A stretch of DNA of 64,000 nt from Dolomedes plantarius (Eukaryota; Arthropoda; Arachnida; Araneae; Dolomedidae): assembly GCA_907164885.2 (NCBI GenBank), contig OU015492.1, positions 42,507,893 through 42,571,892 on the forward strand, written 5' to 3'. Below are positions 36,725 through 50,268 of the stretch, piece by piece. The notes beneath the pieces are model-generated. The model did not search any database. It worked only from the letters and a program-made list of their open reading frames with translations, and was not told the origin of the DNA. Every line of letters begins with the position of its first letter. Positions within the stretch are counted from its first letter, which is position 1. The translations under genes were made by a program, and so were the position numbers.

Positions 36725-37800
36725 AAGCAGAAAAAGAATATTTATTTATAAAAAATTAATGTGGTAATATGAATTTCATTATGAAAACCTCAAACTCCAT
36801 CTAGTAAATGATGAAATGTTTCGTAATTCTTAACTTTTAAACAAAACCAAATTCTTGTTAGACTACTTTTAATGTAGAATCTTTATAAATGAAAGCTGTG
36901 TTTTTCAATTTACAAAGCTCTATGTATCTTAATCTGCTACTAAACAAGCAAAAGTTAGATTGATTTACATGAGGGTGGTACTTTCTTTAACAGCTAATTA
37001 ATTCATTTAAAAATAAACATTTTTACGTTTCCAAGGATGTGAAATAAACATAAAAGCCCTTTAGTACTGAAAATAGTTTATTCAAAATTTAATTGGTTCA
37101 GGTATCAAGATGTACTAAAACTAAAATATATTTTTTGCCTTTCAGAAGACAGTTAATAACCTCCAATGCCGTTAATTAATGAAGTCTTCAAAATCATCTC
37201 ATACTGTTCTTAATAATATTTCTCCACTTTATATAAAAATACTTGAGATAATAAGTTGGAAAAAGTATTGAGATTATATTAAATCTCTTATCTATATTTA
37301 ATATAAACAATAGGAAAAATATGAGTGTCTGTTGCCATTACAAAATATCGAAATGATCACGATGAAATCTCTTGAGGGTTTTGAATACTAATTCAATAAA
37401 TCCTGAAAACCTGCAGTAATTCTTCTTTAAATGTATCAAGATGTCAAGATATTTATGTGGGTTTTACAAGAACTATCATAAAAGAAAAACCTTAAATCGT
37501 TGAGATATCTCATATTGTTCAAGTATTATAAGATATCAAATTTGATTGGTTTTGTAACTTTCCTCTGTTCTGATAATTTTTGTTTCCTCTATGTCTAGGA
37601 GCTGTCAAAGATATGCAGATTTAAAAAGAGTGAGATAAGCACAAAAGAGACACCTTGAGGAAAAAAACTGAGCAAATAAGTAAGATTTCGTTTAATCTCA
37701 CAACTTCCATTTGCAAGCTGTACTGAAAATCCTATGAAACAATTCCTACCAAAGATGCGTTGTACACGTAATTTACTCACACACACACACATGTATATAT
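36725..37800. other. AT-rich spacer, nothing recognised
   Basis: No recognisable gene, terminal repeat or structured RNA. It ends in a short CA/TA run next to the solo LTR. Confidence 0.5.
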
Positions 37801-37804
37801 ATAT

Positions 37805-38427
37805 TGTGACATTACACATGTATCATGCGGTTCTCACGATCTGCGAAGAAGCCTTCCACAGCTGCAGGACTTAAATACTTTCCCACGCGTTTGCACAACA
37901 TTCTAAAATTCTGCGGGTTAAGCATCCAGTTTTCATCCTCACCGAAAAAATCGGAGAAAACCGCCTTCATCCCTCATAAATATGTCCACCGGGATCGTAA
38001 GTTAGAGTATCCTGACGTTATAGAAGCGATATGTTCTCATAAAAATGTCACCGAATCCAAGACTGTCTGCGAGCACGGAATTCCTCGTTTCCTCCCTCTG
38101 AAATCCTGAAAATATTTTAAGAACTGGTCGCCACCGGCGGAGGTTTCAAAACTGGGTATATATATGCGAGACTTTTTTTTTTTCGAGAGAGCCCCTGTGA
38201 CATCTGGGCCAGAGCGGCCGTGCTGATTTCTGCTGCACGTAAAGACTGAGTTTACCGCTATTAAAATCTTTTGCACCAGCCTGGCGATACTGTAAACTGC
38301 CCTAACCAACACTTCTCTTTTTACGTTTTGTGTCAATAAAAGTTAAGTTTTTCGTTACTCCTGGCCTGCTAATTTAGACCACTTGGATACCACGCCAGTT
38401 GAACAAGTTTCGCTTCAATATGCTACA
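37805..38427 (+). mobile_element. Probable solo LTR, 623 bp
   Basis: Begins TGTGACATTACAC and ends ATGCTACA, with ATAT immediately outside both ends. Promoter and processing signals are in LTR order: TATATATATG (38156), about 30 bp to a possible start, TCAATAAAAGTTAAG (38332) as poly(A) signal, then U5-like sequence. A 94-codon frame inside it (37825-38109) is unassigned and probably chance. A diverged relative may lie at about 6700-6900. Confidence 0.6.
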
Positions 38428-38438
38428 ATATATATACA

Positions 38439-38498
<60 letters not shown>
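38428..38498. repeat. (TA)n microsatellite
   Basis: A TA array between the solo LTR and the Tc1 fragment, interrupted once by CAGACA. Confidence 0.95.
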
Positions 38499-38499
<1 letters not shown>

Positions 38500-39357
38500 G
38501 CCGAAGAGCCATTACGTTATGAACACCCTCCTTTTGTAGGAATGAGCTCTCCCTGGAACAAAACCACGGCGCGTGGGCGGCTGAAGTTGGAGTATATAAA
38601 GGGACCATGCATTGTCTTTCTAAACATAGAGTGATTAGCGATATAAAGGGAAAAGCCTCTGATTTATCTGACTTCGATAAAGGTCAAATCGTTATGGCTC
38701 GGCGCCTGGGAACGTCGATATCAGAAGCGGCGCGTTTGGTGAGCTGTTCACGTGCAGTCGTTGTGAGCACGTATTAAAAGTGGTGTATGGGTGGTGAAAC
38801 GGAAAGTCGACGGCCAGCGGTGTGTCGCCCGCGGCGCATTTATTCCAGAGGAGAGCGGATACTGTTACGCATTATTCGCCGTGACCGAAGAGCTACAACA
38901 GCCTAAATTACCAGCATCTACAACAGTGGTGACCCAGACAGTTTCTCAACACACAGTGCAGCGTGCTGTACGGCGTATGGGCCTACGAAGCCGGTGGCTG
39001 AAGCACGTCCCTGCTCTGACGGCACGTCATCGCCATCAGCGCATGAAATGGGCCAAGGAACATCGGAAATGGACCATAGAAGAATGGAAGAAAGTTGCAT
39101 GGTCCGATGAATCATTTTTTTTGGTCCATCACTTCGACGGGCGCGCGCGAATACGCTGATTTCCAACGGAAATCCTGGCTCCCGGATGCACAGTTGGACG
39201 GAGACAAGCTGGTTGCGGCGGTATTTTGGTGTGGGCGATTTTTCATGGCGTACATTAAGACCCATAATCTCCATAGAACAATCCCTGGCGTCTGTGCTCT
39301 ACGTGAACATTGTTGCAGACCAGGTGCTTGCATTCAAGGCAACAGTGTTTTCGGTGG
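38499..39357 (+). mobile_element. 3'-truncated Tc1/mariner element
   Basis: The left end abuts the TA array (CGCCGAAGAGCCATTACGTT). A TATATAAAGGG motif at 38594 precedes the transposase start. Coding similarity ends at about 39357 inside the catalytic domain and no right terminus is visible, so roughly the last third of a normal element is missing. Confidence 0.8.
38607..39357 (+). pseudogene. Tc1-like transposase, truncated
   Basis: From ATG 38607 the first frame gives the HTH region (LSDFDKGQIVMARRLGTSIS, SCSRAVVV) until a stop at about 38776. A second frame carries an arginine-rich linker and a third carries the catalytic N-half (MKWAKEHRKWTIEEWKK, then WSDESFFLVHHFDGR with the first Asp). 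A further shift gives APGCTVGRRQ and a relic of IVADQVLAFKATVF, after which similarity stops. The second Asp and the Glu are missing. The SDESFFLVHHFDGR pattern differs from the TDESRF type of the other three copies, so this is a separate Tc1 lineage. Confidence 0.85.
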
Positions 39358-39758
39358 TTTAAATATACCAAATTATGGGCTTTTATACCAACCGCAGAAC
39401 AATAATTTCGACTTGAGTATTTTGTAGAAAGAAACATACTTTTTATACAAAATTGATAGACTTAAGCCTCTTATACAAGTCAAAAGATTTTTTTTATCAA
39501 TGCTAGCAAATATCTGAAAATCAATTTTTTTTTACTTAAGACCTTTATACTGGGCACCATAGATATTTGTTTACAGTCTATAAGTATTAATAGAATTTCT
39601 AGTATTTCAGTTGCGTTCCTAAATGCGGGTTTCAGACATTTTTGTCTCTGGAAAATTTAAGTATTGTCGAGTGAGTAAAATTTGCTGACTGAAGAAATGT
39701 CTACAGAAATTACAGGTTTTTGTTTCCAACTCCTTAGGGTAAATTAACTCAGTTTTCT
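39358..39758. other. AT-rich spacer, nothing recognised
   Basis: No recognisable sequence between the truncated Tc1 and the next SINE. Confidence 0.5.
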
Positions 39759-39771
39759 ACCTTATAACTAG

Positions 39772-40123
39772 GGCGCGGTAGCCCAGTTGGCATGAGCAGC
39801 GGGCCAGTGATCTGTACGTCTCTGGTTCGATGCTCGTTGCTACAAATCTACCGCCGTGTTCACTAATGGTGGCCGGGGCACGTAAAACAGGGCGTGGTTA
39901 CAATCTCCTAGTTCTCAAATTTACCTCTGGAGGTGCGAGGTCAAGTGTTCCGGTCTCGTCACTTGACTCGGTTCAAAATTACGGGATCGGTCCTTTAGCC
40001 AAGTCGGACTCCTACCCTTGTGGTGCTAGTTCAAAACAGGAGCCGCACCTTCATCGCCAATAGCCTTCGGGACTTGATCTGATGTCTACTGTCGGTCAAG
40101 GGGAATAAACAACAAGAAAAACA
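39772..40123 (+). mobile_element. Full-length SINE, family C
   Basis: Flanked by a perfect 13-bp target duplication, ACCTTATAACTAG (39759-39771 and 40124-40136). The head GGCGCGGTAGCCCAGTTGGCA is A-box-like, and TCTGGTTCGATGCTC is a good B box. The body is as in the 21112 copy and the tail is AACAACAAGAAAAACA. The exact long duplication suggests recent insertion. Confidence 0.9.
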
Positions 40124-40136
40124 ACCTTATAACTAG

Positions 40137-40901
40137 TACAATTTTCAATAAATGACTAGACTTCATTCAAAAAATTTCAAACCAGTTCCAAACAATTTCT
40201 TTGTGAAACTAAAAGGATTGAAAACAAATATTATTTTAAATTTTATTTGAGGATCAATCCTAAATATTTTTTTCTTTTCTTTATTCCGAACTAAAACTTA
40301 TGAACTTTTTCTATTGTTTAAGATGGAATTACATAACATATATAAATTTAATTTTTTTATGCTAACATTTTGGCACAACTATATTCGTAAATGGTATTTC
40401 TTAGGTTTAAAATTTAATATCTCCTTAAACTGTATTAGGGAAAATTTGCTATGGAAAACAGAGAGTAGTTTTTTTGACAGACTGACAGGTTATGTCAAAA
40501 TAAATTAAGACTTTTAACACTTTATATTAATTAAAAGTATGTATGACATGCAGTGTGATATCATTTGACTTCTAAACTGTCAAGTTGTCTGTAACAAAGC
40601 ACAATTTTTTAAGAGATAATTTGCATTTCCTAACGTTAACGTTTAGGTATATTTTAAAAATAATTGTATCCTTTTACCCGTAAATTTTCTGTTTTCCCTA
40701 ATAAAAAAGATGTTTCTTTAGAATCTTGCGCAATTTAAGAAAGTATTTTCGTCCCTCAAAACAATTCGTTATTTATTTATTATTCTTTCAAAAAACTTTT
40801 CAAAAATGCTATAAAAAGGCGCTATGTAAATTGTATTTATTTCATTATAATAATACAAACTGCGATTTATTTTTTTAATGTATTATGCATTATATGGTGT
40901 A
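40137..40901. other. AT-rich spacer, nothing recognised
   Basis: A 64-codon frame at 40314-40508 is unassigned. There are no repeats with definable ends. Confidence 0.5.
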
Positions 40902-41275
40902 CAGGGTGTCCCGAAAAACCTTGACCCATTTTAAAAATTTATACAAAAAAAGTATACAAGGTAGGAACTGGAAATTCACAGATGTGTAACTGTATACATT
41001 AGAGTTTTTTCTGTGTCAAGAAAGTTCAACATATGACGCTAGTTACTCCATGAGAGCGAAAGTTGTAAAATGGCTACTCCATCAGAGAAAACAATATGTG
41101 TTGGCTGGTATTTATAACGGAATCTGTTATGCTAATGCAACGAGACTTGGAAAAGATTCTCCAAGTCGTAACAGCTTCTTAATTCAGCATTAAAAGTTTC
41201 TGGAAACGAAAGGTGTGCTTAAGAATCGCTAAAAATGTGGTAGACCGAGTGTTGTGAAACAGAACTCTACAGGAC
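40902..41275 (+). pseudogene. Mariner/Tc-type transposase N-terminal fragment
   Basis: Starts right after TA with CAGGGTGTCCCGAAAAACC, a terminus typical of one mariner/Tc-like group. ATG 41070 opens MATPSEKTICVGWY, the start of the N-terminal helix-turn-helix of that group. Downstream pieces (SPSRNSF-type and a GRPSV hinge near 41242) follow in other frames. Similarity ends at about 41275 with no catalytic domain and no matching right terminus. Confidence 0.6.
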
Positions 41276-41835
41276 CCTAGACCATAGATGGCGTTAGGTG
41301 TCCTATAATAGAACTGCTTGTTTTTCCCTTTTCTGATATTTTGTATCTTTTTAGCTTGCTGTGCGAAAATGTGGACACAGTTTTTTTTTTTTTTTTTGCT
41401 GAAAATGTGTTAATACGAAGAAAACGCTCTGTAAGTTTAGTTACGTACTTCGCGTCAAATTTTATATCTTTATAAAGGATATTATAATGATGTATCTCCT
41501 TTTATTTGAGTTAGATTACTGTGTCGTTGCCGTTTGAAGTACGTCTGAACTACACAGGTAAGTCTGAAAATGATTTCGTTTTCCAGTATGGGTTTATTCT
41601 TTGTTTGGGCAGTAAAGAGTGTGTCCTTTTTGGTATCTTTTTTACCTGCATATATCAGGTCGATATAGAAATTTAGTGTACTGAAGTTTTTTTCTCTCTA
41701 AGTGCTGGGAAAATATTTTATAGTTACTTTTCTTAACATTTAAGTGGCGTCCGAAGACGACGTCGAAATAATTGCGAATTAAGAGCAGATCGTATGATTG
41801 GACCATTCTTCTGACACGAACAAACGGTAACAAAA
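41276..41835. other. AT-rich spacer, nothing recognised
   Basis: Contains a T homopolymer near 41381-41397. No gene or element recognised. Confidence 0.5.
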
Positions 41836-42329
41836 TGCATCTCAGAACAGGTCTATACAGGCTGAGGTGTGCATCTACGCTTCATAATGGCACTACAAGG
41901 GTTGGAGTACGTCTTAGCCAAGTTCCATTTCAATTTTCGCCGAGAACCCCTAGGGGTGACATCTGAATTGATCGAACTTTCCCCGCCCACTGACCTCAAT
42001 GAAGGTTTGTTTTGGTTTGGAGCGCTACGGTCAAATTTTTGCTACATGAGGGCTAATTATACCGGGACCTACAGTTTAAAGCCGATTTTGAAAGGCTACA
42101 AACATCCATATCAACAGTGGGAGTGGAACCCACAGGATCTGAACCGAATGCCAGCTCCCTAGCCATTCGGCCATCGCCTAGCCCTCAAAGAAAGACTTTC
42201 CGGTCTACGGTTTAAACGTGCCCACATCCGACCTACACAAGGAAGGTATTTAATGGTGCTTTTTGGGATTTGATCCTAGGACCCTCAGTACCGAATGCCA
42301 GCACGCTAACACTAGGCTACCTCTGGCCG
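41836..42329 (-). mobile_element. SINE family A split by a family B SINE
   Basis: Minus-strand family A: the head at the right (GCGGCCAGAGGTAGCCTAG) and ATCAAATCCC at the B-box position. The body GTAGACCGGAAAGTC is interrupted, then resumes GAGGTCAGTGGGCGGGGAAA and runs to the shared 3' domain (CGTACTCCAACCCTTGTAGT). Compared with the uninterrupted 4621 copy, the break falls inside CCTCAAAGAAGGA. The outer target duplication is not clear. Confidence 0.8.
42006..42182 (-). mobile_element. Full-length SINE family B, nested
   Basis: 177 bp inserted in the family A SINE, flanked by a 12-bp imperfect duplication (CCTCAATGAAGG, CCTCAAAGAAAG). Minus-strand reading: CTAGGCGATGGCCGAATGGC supplies the A box, CTGTGGGTTCCACTCCC a degraded B box, then AAACTGTAGGTCCCGG and a CTCCAAACCAAAACAA end. 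The 22411 copy retains a better B box. Confidence 0.85.
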
Positions 42330-43243
42330 CCTAATTTTTAGTTTTATTTAATGTAAATTATGTAGCTGAAGAGAATCTCATAGCTGTTCGGTCGAATTTT
42401 GAACAGTGTGTGTTTTCTTTAGATAAACTATAAATTTATTTATAAACGTTAAGAAATTGAAAAAAATAATTCATATTAATGACTTTAATTTAATAATAGG
42501 CCGCCAGTAGAATACTTAGTTTTCACTGGTGTATTTTTTCAAGAAAGGAAGTGTTGACTAACTAAATAAGCAAGAAAAACTGAACTTGAGAATGACTTCT
42601 TTATTGAGAGAAATGTTATGTATAGTTCTGGAGTGAACATGTTAAAAGCAAAGATTCAGTGAAAATAGCAAGAATATTCCCTACCGTTTGAAACGTCTTT
42701 TTTTTAAATTTTCTGTACGTAGTTTCCTCAATTAGAGTTGAAATGATTGTCACGTTGAGTAGATAATACGCTCATTGTTTTGAGCCAGTAAAAGTCGAGA
42801 ATGCATGGACGAATTTAAACAGAAAATGTACAGAACATAAAATTGTTCATACATGACTACACAGGAACTTCAAAATCTTGACGATAGATCGTGGCTAAAT
42901 AGTTTCCCGACTTTCAAATATAATTCATTTAAACAGGACTCCCCTCTCTTAAATACATAATTAATTTCTTACTACAAAAATTCCTTTACAGTCTGTTAGA
43001 TCTAAAAAAAACAGAATAACATTTTTATCCCAACATAATTAAACTCGTATTACGCTCGATGCGATGCTAATGGATAAGGCTTTAATACGAATACATACAA
43101 ATGTACAAATATATACGAATTTAAAGTTTTATAATACCATTTCAACTCTAGCAATGATATGTTCTGATTCTTTGCGACAGGTGATAAAAGATTTTTTTGG
43201 ATGGAATATTTTTTGGATCGACTATACTAACACGATTCCTTAT
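42330..43243. other. AT-rich spacer, nothing recognised
   Basis: No gene or repeat with termini recognised before the TA run at 43244-43266. Confidence 0.5.
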
Positions 43244-43266
43244 GCATATATATATATATATATATA

Positions 43267-45672
<2,406 letters not shown>

Positions 45673-45674
45673 AT

Positions 45675-46048
45675 TGTGGGAAATTTATCCCCACTGTTGA
45701 AATGTTAAAAATGTTTCAAGTCAAAATGCGATAATGCGTATTCTCAACTAACGTTTAATCAAACACAACAGGTTATTACAGTAAAAAAAAAGAATGTTAG
45801 TGTCCGTCTGACATGACATTAATGCTCATCTAGCGAGAACCACAAAAAAAGCCTACAATCTTCATTCCGTAAACATAAAAACATAGCGTGCCATTTTAAT
45901 CCAGCAAAAATAAAATTAAGTGAGTTCCAATGAGAACGGTTGAGTTGCAATTCGTTTGCTCAAGCGGCACGTTATCCGTAACTCGTGGCGCGACGCGTGT
46001 CTTGTGACACTAAAACAACCGTGTTGTCACAAGAGGGGAATTCTCACA
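45675..46048 (-). repeat. 3' LTR of minus-strand LTR element
   Basis: On the minus strand it runs TGTGAGAATTCCCC to TTTCCCACA. It is preceded, in minus-strand order, by GGATGGCCGAACT rather than a polypurine tract, like the two Gypsy elements of this window. Confidence 0.9.
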
Positions 46049-46208
46049 AGTTCGGCCATCCTGCAACCCATACGTCCTCGGCTGTCTGAAACCGATGAAC
46101 CTAAAAACATAGAAAGAAATAAAAGAAAATAAAACAAATATCCGATTCGTGGAATAGCACACTGAAAGTTTTCTGAAATAGACTATTCCAAATCATCTGA
46201 CCACGACT

Positions 46209-47441
46209 TCATATTGTCGGCGGCAGTGAAAGTTTTGTGACGTCCGTCATCACACCCACTTTTACAACATCAAATCGGTCATTTAACTTATAGAGATTAG
46301 CTTTCTTTCTCATCTTATTGAATTGTTTTTTATTCTCTTCGTGTAACTCTAAAATATTCCGTTTAGCTTCTTCTCTCATGTCATTACAATTTTTCCTTGA
46401 TTGGTCTTTTAACTCATTCTGAGTTACAAATGCTCTGTCACACGTTTCACAAAAAAAGGGTTTCACAGTAGTATCCTCCTTCAATTTCCTGAATTCTCGG
46501 ATTTTCAGTTTCCCTCTTCTATTCGGTTTCAAAGGAAACTGTTCAAGGTGGTGAGATGGCATTGGCGCTCGGGGACGATTCTGTAACTGGAGTCTTGGAT
46601 TCCAAGTTCTAAATGAGTGCCCAAAAGAACCACGTTGTCTAGGAAAACAATGAGCTGGATTCATAGGAAACGCTTCATTATTAGGCTGTAGTCAATTTCT
46701 AAAACCAGGAGGGCTTATAGGCTCTGGCAAATTCGAGAAATGAGGTGTATTTTGAAAATTTCCAGGTACATACTTGGAAATTTTCAACAAATCCATCTCA
46801 GAGGGCTAATAGGGCCTAGGCGATGGATTTGGAGACCCTTGAAATGGTTGCCTGCTAAATCTATTACTAGTCGGATTCGGAATAAAGTTGTTCCGCGGAG
46901 AATTTTGGTTAAACTTTGGGCCAGGAAAGCGAGTGTCTCGATAAGACGCCATGCTGTTCTTTCGTCTGTGTACTCTGCATCCAGTCACAGACAGAGATTT
47001 GCGGTCAAAACATTCTGCTTTTGGTGCAGGTGTTGGCTGAACGAAAGTGTGTGCTTCATTTATTTTACCATTTAGCGAAACTCTGTTGTTAATCTTAGCG
47101 TAACTGATACAAAATGCTTTTCTTCTTCCCAAGACTCCAACGCCTTTCTCATCAATCGAAATATTCAATTTATTAAGTGCATCAGTCCCTATAATTACTT
47201 CATCACGCAATTTTCTGAGAACATAAAAGTCAGTTTCGATTGCACATTTATCGAAAGATATTTCGGAATAAAAATATCTAATCGGTGAAACTTCCTCAAC
47301 TCCGATTCCCGTTAAAAATATATTACTGAAATTCAATTTAGGTGATCCGATTTTAACATAAAATTCATAATCCATTAAAGAAAGTTCTGACCCTGAATAA
47401 CACAGTACACTCACAGCTACACCTTCAATTTCAGCTGTCAT
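46209..47441 (-). pseudogene. Protease, captured finger segment and integrase tail
   Basis: One minus-strand frame runs from 47441 to 46209 with two stops only (about 46803 and 46707). The protease comes first: VLCYSGSELSLMDYEF, Tyr replacing the catalytic Asp of DTGS, and VIIGTDALNKLNISID. From about 46960 follows a Pro/Asn/Arg-rich stretch opening MASYRDTRFPGPKFNQ, then TVKPFFCETCDRAFVTQNEL. This is a C2H2 finger with canonical C-x2-C-x12 spacing whose two His positions read Gln and Asn. Right after it comes the Gypsy integrase tail (REEAKRNILELHEENKKQF). The middle ~190 codons have no counterpart in the other Gypsy elements. They resemble the N-terminus and finger of a NUFIP1-type nuclear protein, a tentative match from memory. 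Confidence 0.65.
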
Positions 47442-47483
47442 CTCGATTCTGTTAGAGTATTTTTTTGTTATCGAGACCAGAGA

Positions 47484-48666
47484 TTATTTCTTTTCATCAC
47501 ACATATTGGCAGTATGTCCAAACCTTGAACATTTAAAACACCGAATATTTGATTTATTATGATATCTTGAACTATTACTATAATTAAATTTCATCCTTGC
47601 TTTAAAATCACTATCTCGAGCACGAATAATTGATGCTGATTTTTCGAAATCTTTGCTCAGTAATTTTTCATCAATATTTCCATCCGTATTCATGTTTATA
47701 TCGGTTTCGTTTTGGAAATTATGTCTCGAGGCTTCATAATCATCCAATTTATTAGCCAACTTATCGATATTTTTTATTGTGGGCAAGTCGCCTAGAAAAT
47801 GTTCACGAGCGTCAGGAGACATTTACCGCTTTAATTGGTTGACAACCAAAAGTTCCTTCAAATCTTTAAATGTTTTGACTTCTAAACAAGTAATCCACTC
47901 TTTAAAATAAGTTTTAAGTTCAAAAGCGAAATCGCGCCAAGAGGCGACCGATTTCTTCTTGTGCAGAACAAATTTTTGTCTAAACTGTTCTGAGTACAAC
48001 CTAAAGTGTTTCAAAAGTAACTTCTTAACATGATCATACTCATTAGCCGACGGATCTGGTTCTCGAGCGACAATGCTTATAATCTCTAACGGCAGCAATT
48101 GGAGTAAATACGTGACCCAATCTTCTTTAGCAATTTCAATTCGGCTGATGTGCTTTTCAAATAATCTCAAATAAACACCTATATCACCGGACATATCATA
48201 ACGTGTCATTAATTTCAACAAATTATTTTTTTTTAAACAGTTGGCGGAACCGAAACATTGCCAATTCTTTTAATATTTGCCTCAAATTCGAGTTTCCTTA
48301 ATTCAAAATCCCGGTCTGCTACCTCTTTCCGTTCTAGCCTCTCACGGTCTTCTACCTCTTTCCGTTCTAGCCTATCACGGTCTGCTTTCTGTTCTAGTCT
48401 CTCACGTTCTGCTATCTGTTCTAGTCTCTCACGTTCTGCTATCTCTTTCTGTTCTAGCTTCTTATACGTTCTGCCATCTCTTTCTGATCTAGTCTCTCAG
48501 CAATAATAACATCTGATCTACTTTTACAAAATTCCTCATCATAAGTTTCTGAACTGGTGATGATACTAATTAAATCAGCGACTTAAGTACCTTTTGCTGC
48601 TTCTATTCCTAACTCATCAATTTTAGTTAGCAAATCAGTTTTACGTGAAACATACAAAAAAGCCAT
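47484..48666 (-). pseudogene. Gag of minus-strand LTR element
   Basis: The probable start is ATG at 48666 (MAFLYVSRKTDLLTKIDE). The early part has stops and one frameshift and contains a tandemly repeated charged coiled coil (RERLEQ, DRERLERKEV, about 48290-48510). The capsid follows from 48221 (MLKLMTRYDMSGD.., WRDFAFELKTYFKEW). There is one TAA at 47823-47825, then the capsid C-terminus (LANKLDDYE) and a single CCHC knuckle CFKCSRFGHTANMC (about 47520). The capsid, knuckle and protease frames are in register, so apart from stops the gag-protease frame is continuous. Confidence 0.85.
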
Positions 48667-48820
48667 TGCATATATTTATTCAGAAATGAAAACGAAATGT
48701 TTTGTACTGACAGAAATGATGGTCTTCCTCTAAGACAGAAAATACATGCGTTCTTCATACGCCGCTAGTTCATATCTCAAAACTAATCCATAGGGTCCGT
48801 AAATCTTCTGACACCATAAT

Positions 48821-49187
48821 TGTGGGAAATTTATCCCCACGGTTGAAATATTAAAAATGTTTCAAGTCACAATGCGATAATGCGTATTCTTAACTAACGT
48901 TTAATCAAACACAACAGGTTATTACAGTAAAAAAAATAATATCATTGTCCGTCTGATATGACATAATGCTCATATAGCGAGAGCCACGAAAAAATGCCTA
49001 TAATCTTCATTCCGTAAACATAAAAACATAGCGTGCCATTTTAATCCAGCAAAAATAAAATAACGTGCGTTACAATGAAAACGGTTGAGTTGCAACTCGT
49101 TTGCTCAAACGGCACGTTATCCGTAACTCGTGGCGCGGTGCGTGTCTTGTGACTCTAAAACAACCGTGTTGCCACAAGAGAGGAATT

Positions 49188-49193
<6 letters not shown>
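48821..49193 (-). repeat. 5' LTR of minus-strand LTR element
   Basis: Minus strand TGTGAGAATTCCTC to TTTCCCACA. The matching 3' LTR is at 45675. It is followed on the minus strand by ATTATGGTGTCAGAAG, the presumed primer-binding region. Confidence 0.9.

Positions 49194-49251
<58 letters not shown>
49194..49251. repeat. (CA)n/(TA)n array between two LTR elements
   Basis: A CA array passes into TA and fills the whole gap between the minus-strand LTR element and the young Gypsy element. Confidence 0.97.
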
Positions 49252-49252
<1 letters not shown>

Positions 49253-49548
49253 GTGAGAATGAGTTTGGCAACACAACTGAACTATTACTACAACTTCCAC
49301 TCCTACTACTTCGGCGCGAAGGACTTGGCGCGCAAACACAGTGATGGACTAGTGACATTACGAAGCGGATGTGTCGCTCCGCAGGCTTGCCGTTTTGAGT
49401 CAAATAGCTATGTTGATGCTTTGTTTTTTTTAATTTCATACTAAGTGTTAGTCCTGTCTTGTAAACATCGTCTAGTTTAATTAAATGTTCAAAATGATTA
49501 AGTCTAATGATTCACTTCTAAAGGAAGGAGTACTAACTCCTTCCTACA
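49252..49548 (+). repeat. 5' LTR of young Gypsy element
   Basis: TGTGAGAATGAG to TTCCTACA, 297 bp. Near its end is a perfect 10-bp stem with a 4-nt loop (AGGAAGGAGT, ACTA, ACTCCTTCCT; 49522-49545), also present in the 3' LTR. A 720-bp AT-rich leader (49549-50268) precedes gag. Confidence 0.95.
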
Positions 49549-50268
49549 TGGGTGCTCGGCCCTCGGACTCGAAAAATACCCCTAGCTTGGACTGAAAAAC
49601 TATTTTCTTTTGATGATTACCGGATTACTGTTCTCTGTGATTTCTGTTTTGGATACCGCCAGCGAAAACGAAAGTGATGTGCCACGGACTCTGATAATAT
49701 TCTGATGGGATGACGAGAACCGAAAACCAGAACTGTGAGTATATTCTGATCATATTGTAATTATTTCATGCATACTTTGAAGCTTGTTCAAGAAAATTTT
49801 GAAGATTAATGGAATTCTCATCTTATTGATGATAATTATAAGAAAACTGAAAATATTTCAACGTTCTTTTGATGCAAGAATTTAATTGATGCTAAATTCA
49901 TTTTTGATGGTCTTTGACGTTGAATTTATCACTTCTGTTTTCTTGAAGAGAATTCTATTTCGATGAAATTATTTGATGATTTGATGAAAATTTCGACATT
50001 TAACTTGAAGAATCTTGTTTCCTTGAACAAACCACAACATAACATATATTTTGAATGATTGCAATTTGAATACAGTTTGAAGAATATTATATTATTTCCT
50101 TGATGCATATTTTGAGAATCAATATTTTATTATTGAATTGATATTTGAGGAAATTTCGATTTGAAATTTTATTTTTGAATTTGAGTACCTACGTATTATA
50201 AGTATTGATTTTGGTTTTGAATATTTGTATATTTGTGTACTATAATTGTTTGAACCTAGTATATAGTT

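Noticed and set aside
37825..38109. 94-codon ORF considered as an integrase tail
   Set aside because: No HHCC, DDE or GPY motif is present and it lies within the probable solo LTR. Treated as chance.
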